Shown here in pieces: positions 50,928 through 58,955 of a stretch of DNA of 64,000 nucleotides. Each line of letters starts with the position of its first letter. Within the stretch, counting starts at the first letter, position 1. The translations under genes and the position numbers were made by a program. This stretch comes from Streptomyces daqingensis (GTDB lineage Bacteria > Actinomycetota > Actinomycetes > Streptomycetales > Streptomycetaceae), in contig NZ_BMMP01000012.1 in NCBI RefSeq assembly GCF_014645895.1, positions 124,001 through 188,000 of the forward strand, given 5' to 3'. The notes under the pieces were generated by a model. The model searched no databases. It saw only the letters and a program-made list of their open reading frames with translations, and was not told where the DNA came from.

Positions 50928-51956
50928 TCAGTCGCCGAGAGAGACGATCATCTTGCCGGTGTTCTCGCCCTTGAGCAGGCCGAGGAAGGCGTCGGCGGCG
51001 TACTCGACGCCCTCGACGACCGTCTCCCGGTACTGCAGCTCACCGGAGCGGATCCAGGCGGAGACCTCTTCGAAGAACTTCGGCATGAGGTCCGCGTGGT
51101 CCATGACGAGCAGACCCTGCAGGCGCAGCCGCTTGCCGATGACCATCGCGAGGTTGCGGGGTGCGGCCGGCGGCTCCGTCGCGTTGTACTGCGAGATCAT
51201 CCCGCACACGGCGACACGGCCGTGGACGTTGAGCGCGGAGATGGCGGCTTCGAGGTGGTCGCCTCCGACGTTGTCGAAGTAGACGTCGATGCCGTTGGGC
51301 GCCGCCTCCTTCAACTGCTCCGTGACCGGGGCGGACTTGTAGTTGAAGGCCGTGTCGAAGCCGTACTCCTCGGTGAGGAGGCGGACCTTCTCGTCCGAAC
51401 CGGCGCTGCCGATCACGCGCGAAGCGCCCTTGAGCCTGGCGATCTGGCCGACCTCGCTGCCCACGGCTCCGGCGGCACCGGACACGAAGACGGCGTCGCC
51501 CTTCCGGAAGGACGCCACCTCCAGCAGCCCCGCGTACGCCGTGAGCCCAGGCATGCCCAGGACGCCGAGGTAGCTGCTCAGCGGCGCCAGTTCGGGTGAG
51601 ATCTTGGTCGCGTGGCGCGCCTTGAGCGTCGCGAACTCCCGCCAGCCGAGGTCGTGCAGGACGTGGTCGCCCGGCGCGAAGCCCTCCGCCCCGGAGGCCA
51701 CGACGATGCCGACGGCGCCGCCCGTCATGGGCTCGTCGAGCTTGAAGGGCGGGACGTAGGACTTCACGTCGTTCATCCGCCCGCGCATGTACGGGTCGAC
51801 GGACAGGTGGAGGTTCCGCACGAGGATCTCGCCTTCCGCGGGGGCCGCCACCGGGCCTTCCCGCAGCGCGAAGTTCTCCGGGACCGGAAAGCCCTCCGGC
51901 CGGGAGACCAGGTGCCATTCACGGCCGGTCGTGGGGAGGTCTTCGGGCGAGCTCAT
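50928..51956 (-). CDS. NADP-dependent MDR oxidoreductase (leukotriene B4 dehydrogenase-like/CurA type)
   Basis: This 342-residue zinc-free MDR enzyme has NLHLSVDPYMRGRMND, the nucleotide-binding loop VSGAAGAVGSEVGQIARL and VDVYFDNVGGDHLEAAI, as in alkenal/one oxidoreductases and curcumin reductase. It reduces activated double bonds with NADPH. It is divergent from a MarR regulator with a palindromic operator between them, so inducible control is likely. Confidence 0.93.
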   Translation of the reverse strand: MSSPEDLPTTGREWHLVSRPEGFPVPENFALREGPVAAPAEGEILVRNLHLSVDPYMRGRMNDVKSYVPPFKLDEPMTGGAVGIVVASGAEGFAPGDHVLHDLGWREFATLKARHATKISPELAPLSSYLGVLGMPGLTAYAGLLEVASFRKGDAVFVSGAAGAVGSEVGQIARLKGASRVIGSAGSDEKVRLLTEEYGFDTAFNYKSAPVTEQLKEAAPNGIDVYFDNVGGDHLEAAISALNVHGRVAVCGMISQYNATEPPAAPRNLAMVIGKRLRLQGLLVMDHADLMPKFFEEVSAWIRSGELQYRETVVEGVEYAADAFLGLLKGENTGKMIVSLGD

Positions 51957-52010
51957 GGTCTGGGCCTCTCAGATGGGCAAGTGCTTCAGGTGCTGAAACA
52001 ATAGTGTTCC

Positions 52011-52045
52011 TTGATATTTCATGTTGTCAAGCAAGGCGCTAGACT
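52011..52045. promoter_or_regulatory. MarR operator and leaderless promoter
   Basis: TTGATA (52011-52016) and TGTCAA (52025-52030) form a 20-bp imperfect dyad typical of MarR sites, in an A/T-rich island. TAGACT at 52040-52045 is a good -10 and ends 6 nt before the marR ATG, so marR mRNA is probably leaderless. The operator lies between the two divergent genes and can control both. Confidence 0.6.
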
Positions 52046-52051
52046 CGGCAC

Positions 52052-52540
52052 ATGGCGACCCGCTCTTCCACCGGCCCCTCCCGGGGTACCCGCGAATCAG
52101 AACCCGACCCCGATCCCGTGACCCGCGAGGTGGTCGACCTGATCGGCACGGTCGTCGCCCGCTACCACGCCGAGTACGAACTCGTCGCCGCCGACCACTC
52201 GTTGACCGGCGCTCAGGCCCGCGTACTGGCGCTGCTGGCGCAGGAGCCGTCCCCGATGCGCAAGGTCGCGCGCAAGCTCAAGTGCGAGCCGTCGAACGTG
52301 ACGGGGATCGTGGACCGCCTGGAGTCACGCGGCCTCGTGGAACGCCGGGCAGACCCCGCGGACCGGCGGGTGAAGCTGGCAGCCGCGACGGACGAGGGCG
52401 CCGAGACCGCGTCGCGGCTGCGTGCGGGGCTCGGCTTCGCGCGAGAGCCGCTGGCGGGGCTGACGCCCGACGAACGGACAGTCCTGCGCGACCTGTTGCA
52501 GCGCATGCTCGGTGAGGAGCCGCCGGAAGACGCGAGGTGA
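52052..52540 (+). CDS. MarR-family transcriptional regulator
   Basis: This 162-residue winged-HTH protein has LTGAQARVLALLAQEPSPMRK, the recognition region LKCEPSNVTGIVDRLESRGLVERR and the wing ADRRVKLAA. The only Cys is in the recognition region, so it is not a typical OhrR. It is divergent from the MDR oxidoreductase and probably represses it. Confidence 0.94.
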   Translation: MATRSSTGPSRGTRESEPDPDPVTREVVDLIGTVVARYHAEYELVAADHSLTGAQARVLALLAQEPSPMRKVARKLKCEPSNVTGIVDRLESRGLVERRADPADRRVKLAAATDEGAETASRLRAGLGFAREPLAGLTPDERTVLRDLLQRMLGEEPPEDAR

Positions 52541-52604
52541 ACGTGAGCGGCCGCGAGGCACGCTGACAGCGCGGGACCTGGCGGCGTGGTGCACCGCTGG
52601 CGCG

Positions 52605-52636
52605 GGTGCGTGACGGTGTGGGTGCGTGACGGCGTG
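52605..52636. repeat. Two tandem 16-bp units
   Basis: GGTGCGTGACGGTGTG (52605-52620) is followed directly by a copy differing at one base. It lies in the gap between the convergent marR and SMP-30 genes, where no gene is seen. Confidence 0.8.
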
Positions 52637-52711
52637 ATGCGCGGAGGCACGCTGTGACGGTGCGGGACGCCGCTTGCCGGTGCGGGCCGCCGCGGGCGGG
52701 AACCTCCCAGG

Positions 52712-53587
52712 TCAGCCGGCGAAGGCGGGCTGCGGGAGTCCCTGCCCCGCGTCCGGCAGCACCAGCACGGAACCGGCCAGCGGATGAGCGGAAACGTCCG
52801 TGCCGACGCTCGCGGTGGTGACGTACAGGTCCCGCAGCTCCGCCCCGCCGAAGGCGCAGGCAGTCGGACGGGGCACCGGCACGGGCACAGTGAGGTCCAG
52901 CCTGCCGTCCGGCGTATAGCGGCGGAGGGCGGCACCGTCCCAGAGCGCGACCCACACGCAGCCGTCGGCGTCCACGGTCAGGCCGTCCGGGAAGCCGGCG
53001 CCCTCCTCGATCTCCGCCAGCGGCCTGCGGCCCGACACCGCGGCGCCGTCTCCGTCCTCCGGAGAGGGCACGTCGAAGACGTCGATGCGGCGGGTCGGCG
53101 TGTCGTTGTAGTACATGAACCGCCCGTCGGGGCTCCAGCCGATTCCGTTGCTGACCGTCACCTCCGGCAGCACCGTCGCCGCCGCCCCGGCGCCCGTGAG
53201 GCGCTTGAGGTCGCCGCCGCCGGAACGCTCGTCGTAGGCCATCGTCCCTGCCCACAACGCGCCGTCCGGGGCGACGGCCGCGTCGTTGCCGCGGCGGCCG
53301 GGCACCGCTTCCCGGTGCAGCCACGAGAAGGCCCCGTCTGCGCCGTAGAGCCCCACGCCGTCCCGCAGGTTGACGACGAGACCGCCGCCCTCCCTGGGCT
53401 TCGCCGCGCCCACGTGCTGGCCGGTGTCCATGACCGTTCGGACGCCGGTGGACGGATCGTGGGTGTGGACGCGGGAGTTGAGGATGTCCACCCAGACCAG
53501 CGCCTGCCTGCCGCCGTCCCACGTGGGGCCCTCGCCGAGCCGGGCCCCGGCCGCTACGGCCACTTCCGCCCTCAGCACACCGCTCAC
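52712..53587 (-). CDS. SMP-30/gluconolactonase-family lactonase
   Basis: This 291-residue six-bladed beta-propeller has GEGPTWDGGRQALVWVDI with the metal-binding Glu, VSNGIGWSPDGRFMYYNDT with Asn, and FPDGLTVDADGCVWVAL with Asp, the three SMP-30 divalent-metal ligands. Enzymes of this family hydrolyse aldonolactones. It starts with GTG and lies 169 bp downstream of an IclR gene on the same strand. The activity fits the sugar-acid oxidation genes at 41-43 kb. Confidence 0.9.
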   Translation of the reverse strand: MSGVLRAEVAVAAGARLGEGPTWDGGRQALVWVDILNSRVHTHDPSTGVRTVMDTGQHVGAAKPREGGGLVVNLRDGVGLYGADGAFSWLHREAVPGRRGNDAAVAPDGALWAGTMAYDERSGGGDLKRLTGAGAAATVLPEVTVSNGIGWSPDGRFMYYNDTPTRRIDVFDVPSPEDGDGAAVSGRRPLAEIEEGAGFPDGLTVDADGCVWVALWDGAALRRYTPDGRLDLTVPVPVPRPTACAFGGAELRDLYVTTASVGTDVSAHPLAGSVLVLPDAGQGLPQPAFAG

Positions 53588-53756
53588 TCCCGCCTCATCT
53601 CGTCACGTATCGCGCCGCGCGGTCAGCACCGCCGCCCGGTCGCGCACTCCTCGTCGTGGCCCCCGCCGTCCCCGCCGGACCAGGGGCGCCGGCGCTCCCC
53701 GCGGCCAGCCCCGGACGCCCCGCATGTACGGACGACCCTCCGGACGCGCGGCCATG

Positions 53757-54530
53757 TCACGGCCTCCGGCGGTGCCCGAGCCTGTCCGACAGGTCGGCCG
53801 CTCCCTTGACCACCAGCGCCTCGAGCCCGGCCCGCCGCTCCTCACTCCACCGGATCATGGGCACCGAGACGCTGAGCGCGGCGACCACCTCCCCCGAGGA
53901 GTCGCGTACCGGCGCGGCGACGCAGCTCACGTCCGGGTTCGACTCGCGCTCCTCCACCGCGACGCCCCGCCCGCGGATCTCACCGAGCTCGGCACGCAGC
54001 ACGTCGGGTGAGGTGATCGAGTGCGGCGTCAGGGCCGCGAGGGGCTCCGGACCGCCGAGCCTGGCCTCCAGCTCGTCCTCGCTCAGCGAGGCGAGCAGCA
54101 TCTTCCCGACGGACGTGCAGTGCGCGGGCAGCCGGCGCCCGGTCGCGGAGACCATGCGCACCGCGTGCGTGCTGTCGACCTTGGCGATGTAGATCACGTC
54201 CCGGCCCTCGAGGACGGCCACGTGGACGGTCTCGTCGCAGGTCTCCGCGATGCCTCGCGCCACCTGGCGCCCCTCCGCGGCAAGGTCGAGCTGCTCGGCG
54301 TAACGGCTTCCGAGCTGGTAGCCGCGGACGCCCAGCCGGTAGCGGCCGGGCTGGTCGGCGGGCTGCACCAGATAGTTGCGCGCGGTGAGCGTGGTCACGA
54401 GCTCGTGCACAGTGGTGCGGGGCAGCCCCAGCCTGCGGGTGATCTCGGGTGCGGAGAGGGTCCCGTCGGTCTCGAGGAAGAGCTCCAGGATGTCCAAGGC
54501 CCTGGTCACGGCCGGTACGAGTCGGCCCAT
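53757..54530 (-). CDS. IclR-family transcriptional regulator
   Basis: This 257-residue regulator has the winged HTH (RALDILELFLETDGTLSAPEI through RTTVHELVTTL) and the C-terminal effector domain with VHVAVLEGRDVIYIAKVDS and CTSVGKMLLASL. ATG 54530 has GGGAGGGG just upstream. IclR proteins often govern sugar-acid and aromatic catabolism. Its neighbour is the SMP-30 lactonase, the likely target. Confidence 0.93.
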   Translation of the reverse strand: MGRLVPAVTRALDILELFLETDGTLSAPEITRRLGLPRTTVHELVTTLTARNYLVQPADQPGRYRLGVRGYQLGSRYAEQLDLAAEGRQVARGIAETCDETVHVAVLEGRDVIYIAKVDSTHAVRMVSATGRRLPAHCTSVGKMLLASLSEDELEARLGGPEPLAALTPHSITSPDVLRAELGEIRGRGVAVEERESNPDVSCVAAPVRDSSGEVVAALSVSVPMIRWSEERRAGLEALVVKGAADLSDRLGHRRRP

Positions 54531-54660
54531 CCCCGCCCCTCCCCTCACTCGCCGCGACACGCTGCACCGGACTCGGGACTGCGCGGACGCCAATGGTTCG
54601 AAATACCGGCACTTGGTCGGTATGGCGAACAGCCTAGCCACGGGGTCGCCCCGTCGACAA

Positions 54661-54681
54661 TGCCCGGCACCGGCCCGGGCA
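54661..54681 (-). terminator. Hairpin after the ku gene
   Basis: TGCCCGG (54661-54667) pairs with CCGGGCA (54675-54681) around a 7-nt loop, 50 bp beyond the Ku stop on the minus strand. Confidence 0.45.
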
Positions 54682-54730
54682 GTGCGCCGTGTGCACGGGC
54701 GCCGGACCCGCGGAGATCCGGAAGGCAGGC

Positions 54731-55864
54731 TTACGCGGTCTTGCGGGGGCGGGCGGTCTTCTTGGCCGCGGTCTTCTGCGCTGCCGTCTTCTGCGCCGTC
54801 TTCTTCGCGGCGGACTTCTTCGCCGCGGCCGTCTTCCCGCCCCCTGAGCTCTTCCTCGCAGCGGTCTTCGCGGTGCTCTTCTTCTCCGCGGCCGCCTTCT
54901 TGGCACCCGGCTTCGCGGCCGTCTTCTTCGCCGCGGCCCGGCCACCGCCGCCCGCGGACTTCGCCCCCGCACCCGAAGCCTTCTTCGCTGCACCGGGCTT
55001 GGTCTTCTGCGCCGTCTTCTTCCCGCCCCGCAGCTGGTGCACCGTCGCGTCCTCCGCGGCGGGCGCGCCCTCTTCCCCGCGGGACTCCCGTGCCGCCTGC
55101 ACACTGCTCTCCAGTACGGCCATGAGGTCCACGACCTGGCCCTTCCCGGTGGCGGCCGCCGCTTCCCTCCCGGCGCCGGACGTGTCGACGCCCTCCATCT
55201 TGGCCGTCACGAGCTGCTCGACGGCCTCCCTGTACTCGTCGTGCAGCTCCGACCAGTCCAGCTCCCCGAGCGTCTCCATCAGGGTGTCCGCGAGGTCCAG
55301 CTCCGCGTCCCGGATCGCGACGTCCTCCTCGGGCGCGACACCGCTCGCGGACCGGATCTCCTCCGGCCAGAGCATGGTGTGGAGGGCGAGGACGTCCTCG
55401 TAGACCCGCAGCAGCCCCAGGCTCTCCCGCCCCCGCATGGCCAGCTTCCCGACCGCCACCTTCCCGGAGCGCTTCAGCGCCTCCCGCAGCAGCGCGTACG
55501 GCTTGGCGGCGGACCTGCCGTCGCCCGCCAGGTAGTACGAGCGGTCCAGCTGGATCGGATCGATGTCCTCGGCCGGGACGAAGCCCAGGATCTCCACCGT
55601 CTTCGCGGTGGGCAGCGGCAGGGCGGAGAGGTCCGCGTCCGTGAGCTGGACGGTCGTACCGTCCCCGGTCTCGAATCCCTTGCCGATCTCCTCACGCGGA
55701 ACCTCCTTCTCCTCCAGCTCGCACACCTTCCGGTAGCGGATGCGTCCGCCGTCGGCCGTGTGCACCTGGTGGAAGGAGACGCTGTGGCTCTCGGTGGCCG
55801 AAACCACCTTGATGGGTATGGAGACCAGCCCGAAGGAAATGGACCCTTTCCAGATGGATCGCAT
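54731..55864 (-). CDS. ku: Ku DNA-end-binding protein with Lys/Ala-rich tail
   Basis: This 377-residue protein is a bacterial Ku homodimer subunit for non-homologous end joining. The core (about 1-255) starts MRSIWKGSISFGLVSIPIKV, with EILGFVPAEDIDPI and LDRSYYLAGDG. Residues from about 275 on are a Lys/Ala-rich histone-H1-like tail, seen in several actinobacterial Ku proteins and thought to bind DNA. GAAGGGA precedes the ATG. It diverges from the LigD-type polymerase with only 30 bp between starts. Confidence 0.96.
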   Translation of the reverse strand: MRSIWKGSISFGLVSIPIKVVSATESHSVSFHQVHTADGGRIRYRKVCELEEKEVPREEIGKGFETGDGTTVQLTDADLSALPLPTAKTVEILGFVPAEDIDPIQLDRSYYLAGDGRSAAKPYALLREALKRSGKVAVGKLAMRGRESLGLLRVYEDVLALHTMLWPEEIRSASGVAPEEDVAIRDAELDLADTLMETLGELDWSELHDEYREAVEQLVTAKMEGVDTSGAGREAAAATGKGQVVDLMAVLESSVQAARESRGEEGAPAAEDATVHQLRGGKKTAQKTKPGAAKKASGAGAKSAGGGGRAAAKKTAAKPGAKKAAAEKKSTAKTAARKSSGGGKTAAAKKSAAKKTAQKTAAQKTAAKKTARPRKTA

Positions 55865-55869
55865 GGTTC

Positions 55870-55885
55870 GTCCCTTCTATGGGAC
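55870..55885. promoter_or_regulatory. Palindrome in the ku/ligD intergenic gap
   Basis: GTCCC (55870-55874) and GGGAC (55881-55885) flank six bases in the 30-bp gap between the divergent Ku and polymerase genes. The gap is too short for two ordinary promoters, so they must overlap, and the dyad could be a shared control site. Confidence 0.35.
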
Positions 55886-55894
55886 TCTCAGGGT

Positions 55895-56785
55895 ATGCCG
55901 TTCACGGAGGTCGAGGGCCGCCGTCTGGCCCTCAGCAATCTCGACAAGGTGCTGTATCCGGCCACCGGGTTCACCAAGGGTGAAGCTCTGCACTACTACG
56001 TGAGCGTCGCCGAGGTGCTGCTGCCGCATCTCCGCGGTCGCCCGATCTCCTTCCTGCGCTATCCGGACGGCGTCGACTCCACCGCCTTCTTCGCCAAGAA
56101 TGTGCCGCCCGGCGCCCCCGACTGGGTGACCGTCCACGAGATCACCGAGGTCAGCAGCACCCCGCTGCGGCAGGTGCTGATCCACGACCTCGCCACTCTC
56201 GTCTGGGCGGCCAACCTCGCCGCACTGGAGCTGCACACTCCGCAGTGGCGCGTCGAGCACGAGGTGCACGCGGACCGTCTCGTCTTCGATCTCGACCCGG
56301 GCCCCGGCGCCGGAGTTCTCGAGTGCCGGACCGTGGCGCTGTGGCTGCGCGAACGTCTCGCGGCCGACGACATCACCCTGCTCCCGAAGACCTCCGGGGG
56401 CAAGGGGCTGCACCTGCTCGCCCCGATCGAGGTCACGCCCTCCTCGGCGGTCTCCGCCTACGCGAAGAGGACGGCACAGGAGGCGGAGAGGGAGATGCCG
56501 GACCTCGCGCTCAGCAGGATGGCCAAGGCCCTGCGCCCCGGAAAGGTCTTCGTCGACCACTCGCAGAACGCGGCCGCCAAGACCACCGCCGCGCCCTACA
56601 CCCTCCGCGCGAAGCAGCAGCCCAGCGTCTCCGCCCCTCTCACCTGGGACGAGCTCGTCGCCGCCCGCCACCCCGACGAGCTGGTCTTCTCCGCGCCGGG
56701 GTTCCCCGACCGGGTGCGGCACACCGGAGACCTGCTGGAGCCGCTGCTCGACCCCGGCCTCGCACGCCCGCTTCCCGGCACCTGA
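55895..56785 (+). CDS. ligD: Stand-alone LigD-type polymerase/primase for NHEJ
   Basis: This 296-residue protein is the AEP-type polymerase domain of LigD without ligase or phosphoesterase domains. Catalytic carboxylates are Asp132 and Asp134 (VFDLDPGPG); TSGGKGLHLL gives the nucleotide-binding His, and VFVDHSQNAAAKTTAAPYTLRA the third acidic site. It fills and extends broken DNA ends together with Ku. CAGGG lies just before the ATG. The ligase must be encoded elsewhere. Confidence 0.94.
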   Translation: MPFTEVEGRRLALSNLDKVLYPATGFTKGEALHYYVSVAEVLLPHLRGRPISFLRYPDGVDSTAFFAKNVPPGAPDWVTVHEITEVSSTPLRQVLIHDLATLVWAANLAALELHTPQWRVEHEVHADRLVFDLDPGPGAGVLECRTVALWLRERLAADDITLLPKTSGGKGLHLLAPIEVTPSSAVSAYAKRTAQEAEREMPDLALSRMAKALRPGKVFVDHSQNAAAKTTAAPYTLRAKQQPSVSAPLTWDELVAARHPDELVFSAPGFPDRVRHTGDLLEPLLDPGLARPLPGT

Positions 56786-56860
56786 TCCGGCGGCAGGTCC
56801 GTCAGCCGGGGCGGGGCAGCTGCCGTCCCGTACGGAGACGCACGCCGCCGCACACGAGAA

Positions 56861-56901
56861 CGGCGGTGTGCGGCCGGAGCGGATCCGGCCGCACACCGCC
56901 G
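56861..56901. terminator. 18-bp hairpin between convergent ligD-type and YtxH-like genes
   Basis: CGGCGGTGTGCGGCCGGA (56861-56878) pairs perfectly with 56884-56901 around a 5-nt loop, serving both converging genes. Confidence 0.85.
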
Positions 56902-56927
56902 CGGACACCGCGCCGGAGCACGTTGGA

Positions 56928-57227
56928 CTACGAGTTGCTGGTGCCCCAGCCGTCGTCCATCGGCGTCCTGTGGTCGCGCAGCGCGCGCACCCTGTCGTTC
57001 ACCGACTCGGGCAGCCGGTGCCCGATCTTCTCGGTGACCAGGCCGGCCGCCTTCGATGCGGCCTCCCGGCCGGACTGCGCGGCACTCTCGGTGGCGTTGC
57101 GCACGGCGGGGTTCTCGGCGAACCGCTGCGCGGACTGCCGGAGACGTTCGTAGCGTTCACGCCCGGCACGGGTGCCGAACACGTACCCGACGGCCACTCC
57201 GGCGACGAACGTGAGCCGATACCGCAT
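56928..57227 (-). CDS. Small YtxH-like membrane-associated protein
   Basis: This 99-residue protein starts MRYRLTFVAGVAVGYVFGTRAGRERYE, a short hydrophobic segment followed by a Gly-x-Arg-x-Gly motif and a helical Ala-rich stretch, typical of YtxH-like small stress or gas-vesicle-like proteins. GGAG lies before the ATG. The function is unknown. Confidence 0.8.
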   Translation of the reverse strand: MRYRLTFVAGVAVGYVFGTRAGRERYERLRQSAQRFAENPAVRNATESAAQSGREAASKAAGLVTEKIGHRLPESVNDRVRALRDHRTPMDDGWGTSNS

Positions 57228-57386
57228 GGCTCCACCCTTCTCTCGGTTCTCTCGGATCGTTCGGCTTCTCGGTGGGGACGGGGCCGCACCGATACCGATT
57301 TCGGAGTACCCCCTGGCATGCGCTAATGTATTGCCCGCAGCGAGGGAACGCCGCCGACTCCATGTGGGCGCGTCCGAGCAGAGCAG

Positions 57387-57459
57387 TCCCGTGTAGCTCA
57401 ATCGGCAGAGCAGCCGGCTGTTAACCGGCAGGTTACTGGTTCGAGTCCAGTCGCGGGAG
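57387..57459 (+). tRNA. tRNA-Asn (GTT)
   Basis: A full cloverleaf is visible: acceptor stem TCCCGTG with CGCGGGA and G discriminator, anticodon loop CTGTTAA (GTT) and T-loop GGTTCGAGTCC. The CCA is not encoded. TAATGT at 57324-57329 is a possible -10. A U-rich terminator follows. Confidence 0.97.
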
Positions 57460-57465
57460 CACCTG

Positions 57466-57490
57466 AAAGAGCCCCTGAGGGGGCTCTTTT
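57466..57490 (+). terminator. Rho-independent terminator after tRNA-Asn
   Basis: AAAGAGCCCC (57466-57475) pairs with GGGGCTCTTT (57480-57489) around a 4-nt loop, followed by TTTTCCTTT. It is a classic hairpin plus U-tract. Confidence 0.9.
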
Positions 57491-57647
57491 CCTTTGCCGG
57501 ACAAGTCTGTTGGGAAGTGTGGGAACCGAGCACCCCGTACTCGGAGTCCTCCATCCCGTACGTCTCCACCCGGCACGGGCGGGAGATCGTATGAGCAGCT
57601 ATGCTGCGGCAGACGCGGCGCGCACAGATGTACGTTGCCCGTCGTAC

Positions 57648-57721
57648 GGGGCGGTAGCTCAGCCGGTTAGAGCAACGGACTCATAATCCGTCGGCCGTGG
57701 GTTCGAGTCCCACCCGCCCCA
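57648..57721 (+). tRNA. tRNA-Met (CAT), elongator type
   Basis: The acceptor stem is GGGGCGG with CCGCCCC, the anticodon loop CTCATAA (CAT) and the T-loop GGTTCGAGTCC. The first pair is G-C, so it is not the initiator (which has an unpaired C1). A lysidine-modified tRNA-Ile2 also reads CAT, but the body matches elongator Met. Confidence 0.92.
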
Positions 57722-57775
57722 CCGTGCACAGCGGTCCGGCAGTCCGACCGCCGGCGAACAGGCCCGTCGCGGGCC

Positions 57776-57814
57776 GGCCACAGGCGCAACCAGCGTCCTG
57801 TGGCCTCTTTTTTT
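57776..57814 (+). terminator. Rho-independent terminator after tRNA-Met
   Basis: GGCCACAGG (57776-57784) pairs with CCTGTGGCC (57797-57805), followed by TCTTTTTTT. Confidence 0.9.
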
Positions 57815-57840
57815 GCCCACCCCCGGGCCACCTCACTCCG

Positions 57841-57888
57841 CCTGTCAATGTTGGTTGACAGGATCCGCTTGTCATCCTAAGTTGACAA
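57841..57888 (+). promoter_or_regulatory. Leaderless promoter with two palindromic operators
   Basis: CCTGTCAA (57841-57848) and TTGACAGG (57855-57862) form a perfect 8-bp dyad with a 6-bp spacer. A second dyad, TTGTCA (57869-57874) and TGACAA (57883-57888), follows. The right arm of the first contains TTGACA (57855-57860), and after exactly 17 bp comes TAAGTT (57878-57883), an excellent -35/-10 pair. The -10 ends six bases before the HTH gene ATG. Both operators overlap the promoter, so a bound protein would block RNA polymerase. Confidence 0.75.
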
Positions 57889-57889
57889 C

Positions 57890-58114
57890 ATGGCCGCATC
57901 GGACGCACGAGAAGCAGTGGACACCGCCGAGGCCGCTCTCGACAGCGACCCCCGTGTGGGACTCAGAGCCGTCGCCGCGCTGCGGCGGCTGACCGAGCGC
58001 CTGGAGGCGCTGCAGGTCGACAGCGCCCGCGCGCAGGGATGGTCCTGGGACGAGATCGGGGCGGCCCTCGGTGTGAGCAGGCAGGCCGTACACAAGAAGC
58101 ACGCGAGGAGGTAG
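57890..58114 (+). CDS. Small HTH DNA-binding protein
   Basis: This 74-residue protein has a helical N-terminal half (AREAVDTAEAALDSDPRVGLRAV) and a C-terminal HTH (WSWDEIGAALGVSRQAVHKKH) like those of small sigma-70 region 4-related or Xre-like regulators. It has no Shine-Dalgarno and sits six bases after the -10, so it is probably leaderless. It lies 6 bp ahead of the Clp-N domain gene on the same mRNA. It may bind the palindromes before its own gene. Confidence 0.85.
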   Translation: MAASDAREAVDTAEAALDSDPRVGLRAVAALRRLTERLEALQVDSARAQGWSWDEIGAALGVSRQAVHKKHARR

Positions 58115-58120
58115 GCGAGG

Positions 58121-58774
58121 ATGTTCGAGCGATTCACGAAGCCGGCCCGGCTGGTCGTCGTCGGGGCGCAGGAGGAAGCCCGGAGCCTGGGCCACGACTG
58201 GGTGGGCACGGAGCATCTGCTGCTCGCCGCTGTGGCACGCCACGCGGAGGCGCCCGGCGCCGCGACCCTGGTACGACTCGGAGTCACCGCCGGAAACTGC
58301 CGCGCCGCGGTCGCGAACGTGGTCAGCAGCGACAGCGGCTCGCTGGGCCCCGAGGACGCCGAGGCGCTCAAGGCGCTCGGCATCGACCTGGACGAGATCC
58401 GGCGGCGGGCCGAGAACGCCTTCGGCGACGGAGCGTTGGACGCGCCCCGGCCGCAGCCGGGTAGTGACGTGGGCCGCAGGCGGCCGCGTTTCCTGCGTCT
58501 CCTGCTCCCCCGGAGCAAGGGAAGCCTCGGGGTGCCCTCGGAGGCCGAGACGCCGTCGGGGCACCTCCGCTTCACCCAACGGGCCAAAAAAGCACTGGAG
58601 TTGTCGCTGCGCGAGGCGATCGCCCGCAAGGACAGGCACATCGGCGTCGAGCACATCGTGCTCGCCCTGCTGCGCGGGGACGACAAAATCTCGGCCGGCC
58701 TCTTCCAGCAACTCGGCGTCTCCCCGGGCGACATGCGGGACCTCGTGGTGGCGGACCTGCGTCCGGCAGCCTGA
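58121..58774 (+). CDS. Clp N-terminal (ClpN) double-repeat protein without ATPase
   Basis: This 217-residue protein has two Clp-N-type repeats: FERFTKPARLVVVGAQEEARSLGHDWVGTEHLLLA at about 3-37 and FTQRAKKALELSLREAIARKDRHIGVEHIVLALL at about 148-181, with a basic linker. The AAA+ modules of ClpC/ClpB are absent. Such proteins may recognise substrates or adaptors, or act as stress sensors paired with the HTH regulator. It is co-transcribed with the HTH gene (6-bp gap). Confidence 0.88.
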   Translation: MFERFTKPARLVVVGAQEEARSLGHDWVGTEHLLLAAVARHAEAPGAATLVRLGVTAGNCRAAVANVVSSDSGSLGPEDAEALKALGIDLDEIRRRAENAFGDGALDAPRPQPGSDVGRRRPRFLRLLLPRSKGSLGVPSEAETPSGHLRFTQRAKKALELSLREAIARKDRHIGVEHIVLALLRGDDKISAGLFQQLGVSPGDMRDLVVADLRPAA

Positions 58775-58955
58775 GACGGCGCAGCAAATCCTGGGCGGTC
58801 GGGGCGCGTTGGCCCTCGAACCGGACACCTCGTCAGAAACGTCCACTTCCCCGTACAACCTCTCAGCGCAGACGCGTGTCTTCTTGGACGCCGGAACTAT
58901 ACGGGCAAGAGCCGCAAGATTCGGCAGTCATGCTTTCTGACCATGAGGGGGAAAA

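Noticed and set aside
50390..52540. The MarR gene as OhrR partner of ohr
   Set aside because: The MarR protein lacks the N-terminal reactive Cys of OhrR, and the MDR gene with its own terminator stands between. The MarR is more likely tied to the MDR gene.
57648..57721. tRNA with CAT anticodon as initiator tRNA-fMet or tRNA-Ile2
   Set aside because: The paired first base and usual elongator body argue against initiator; Ile2 cannot be excluded completely but lacks positive support.
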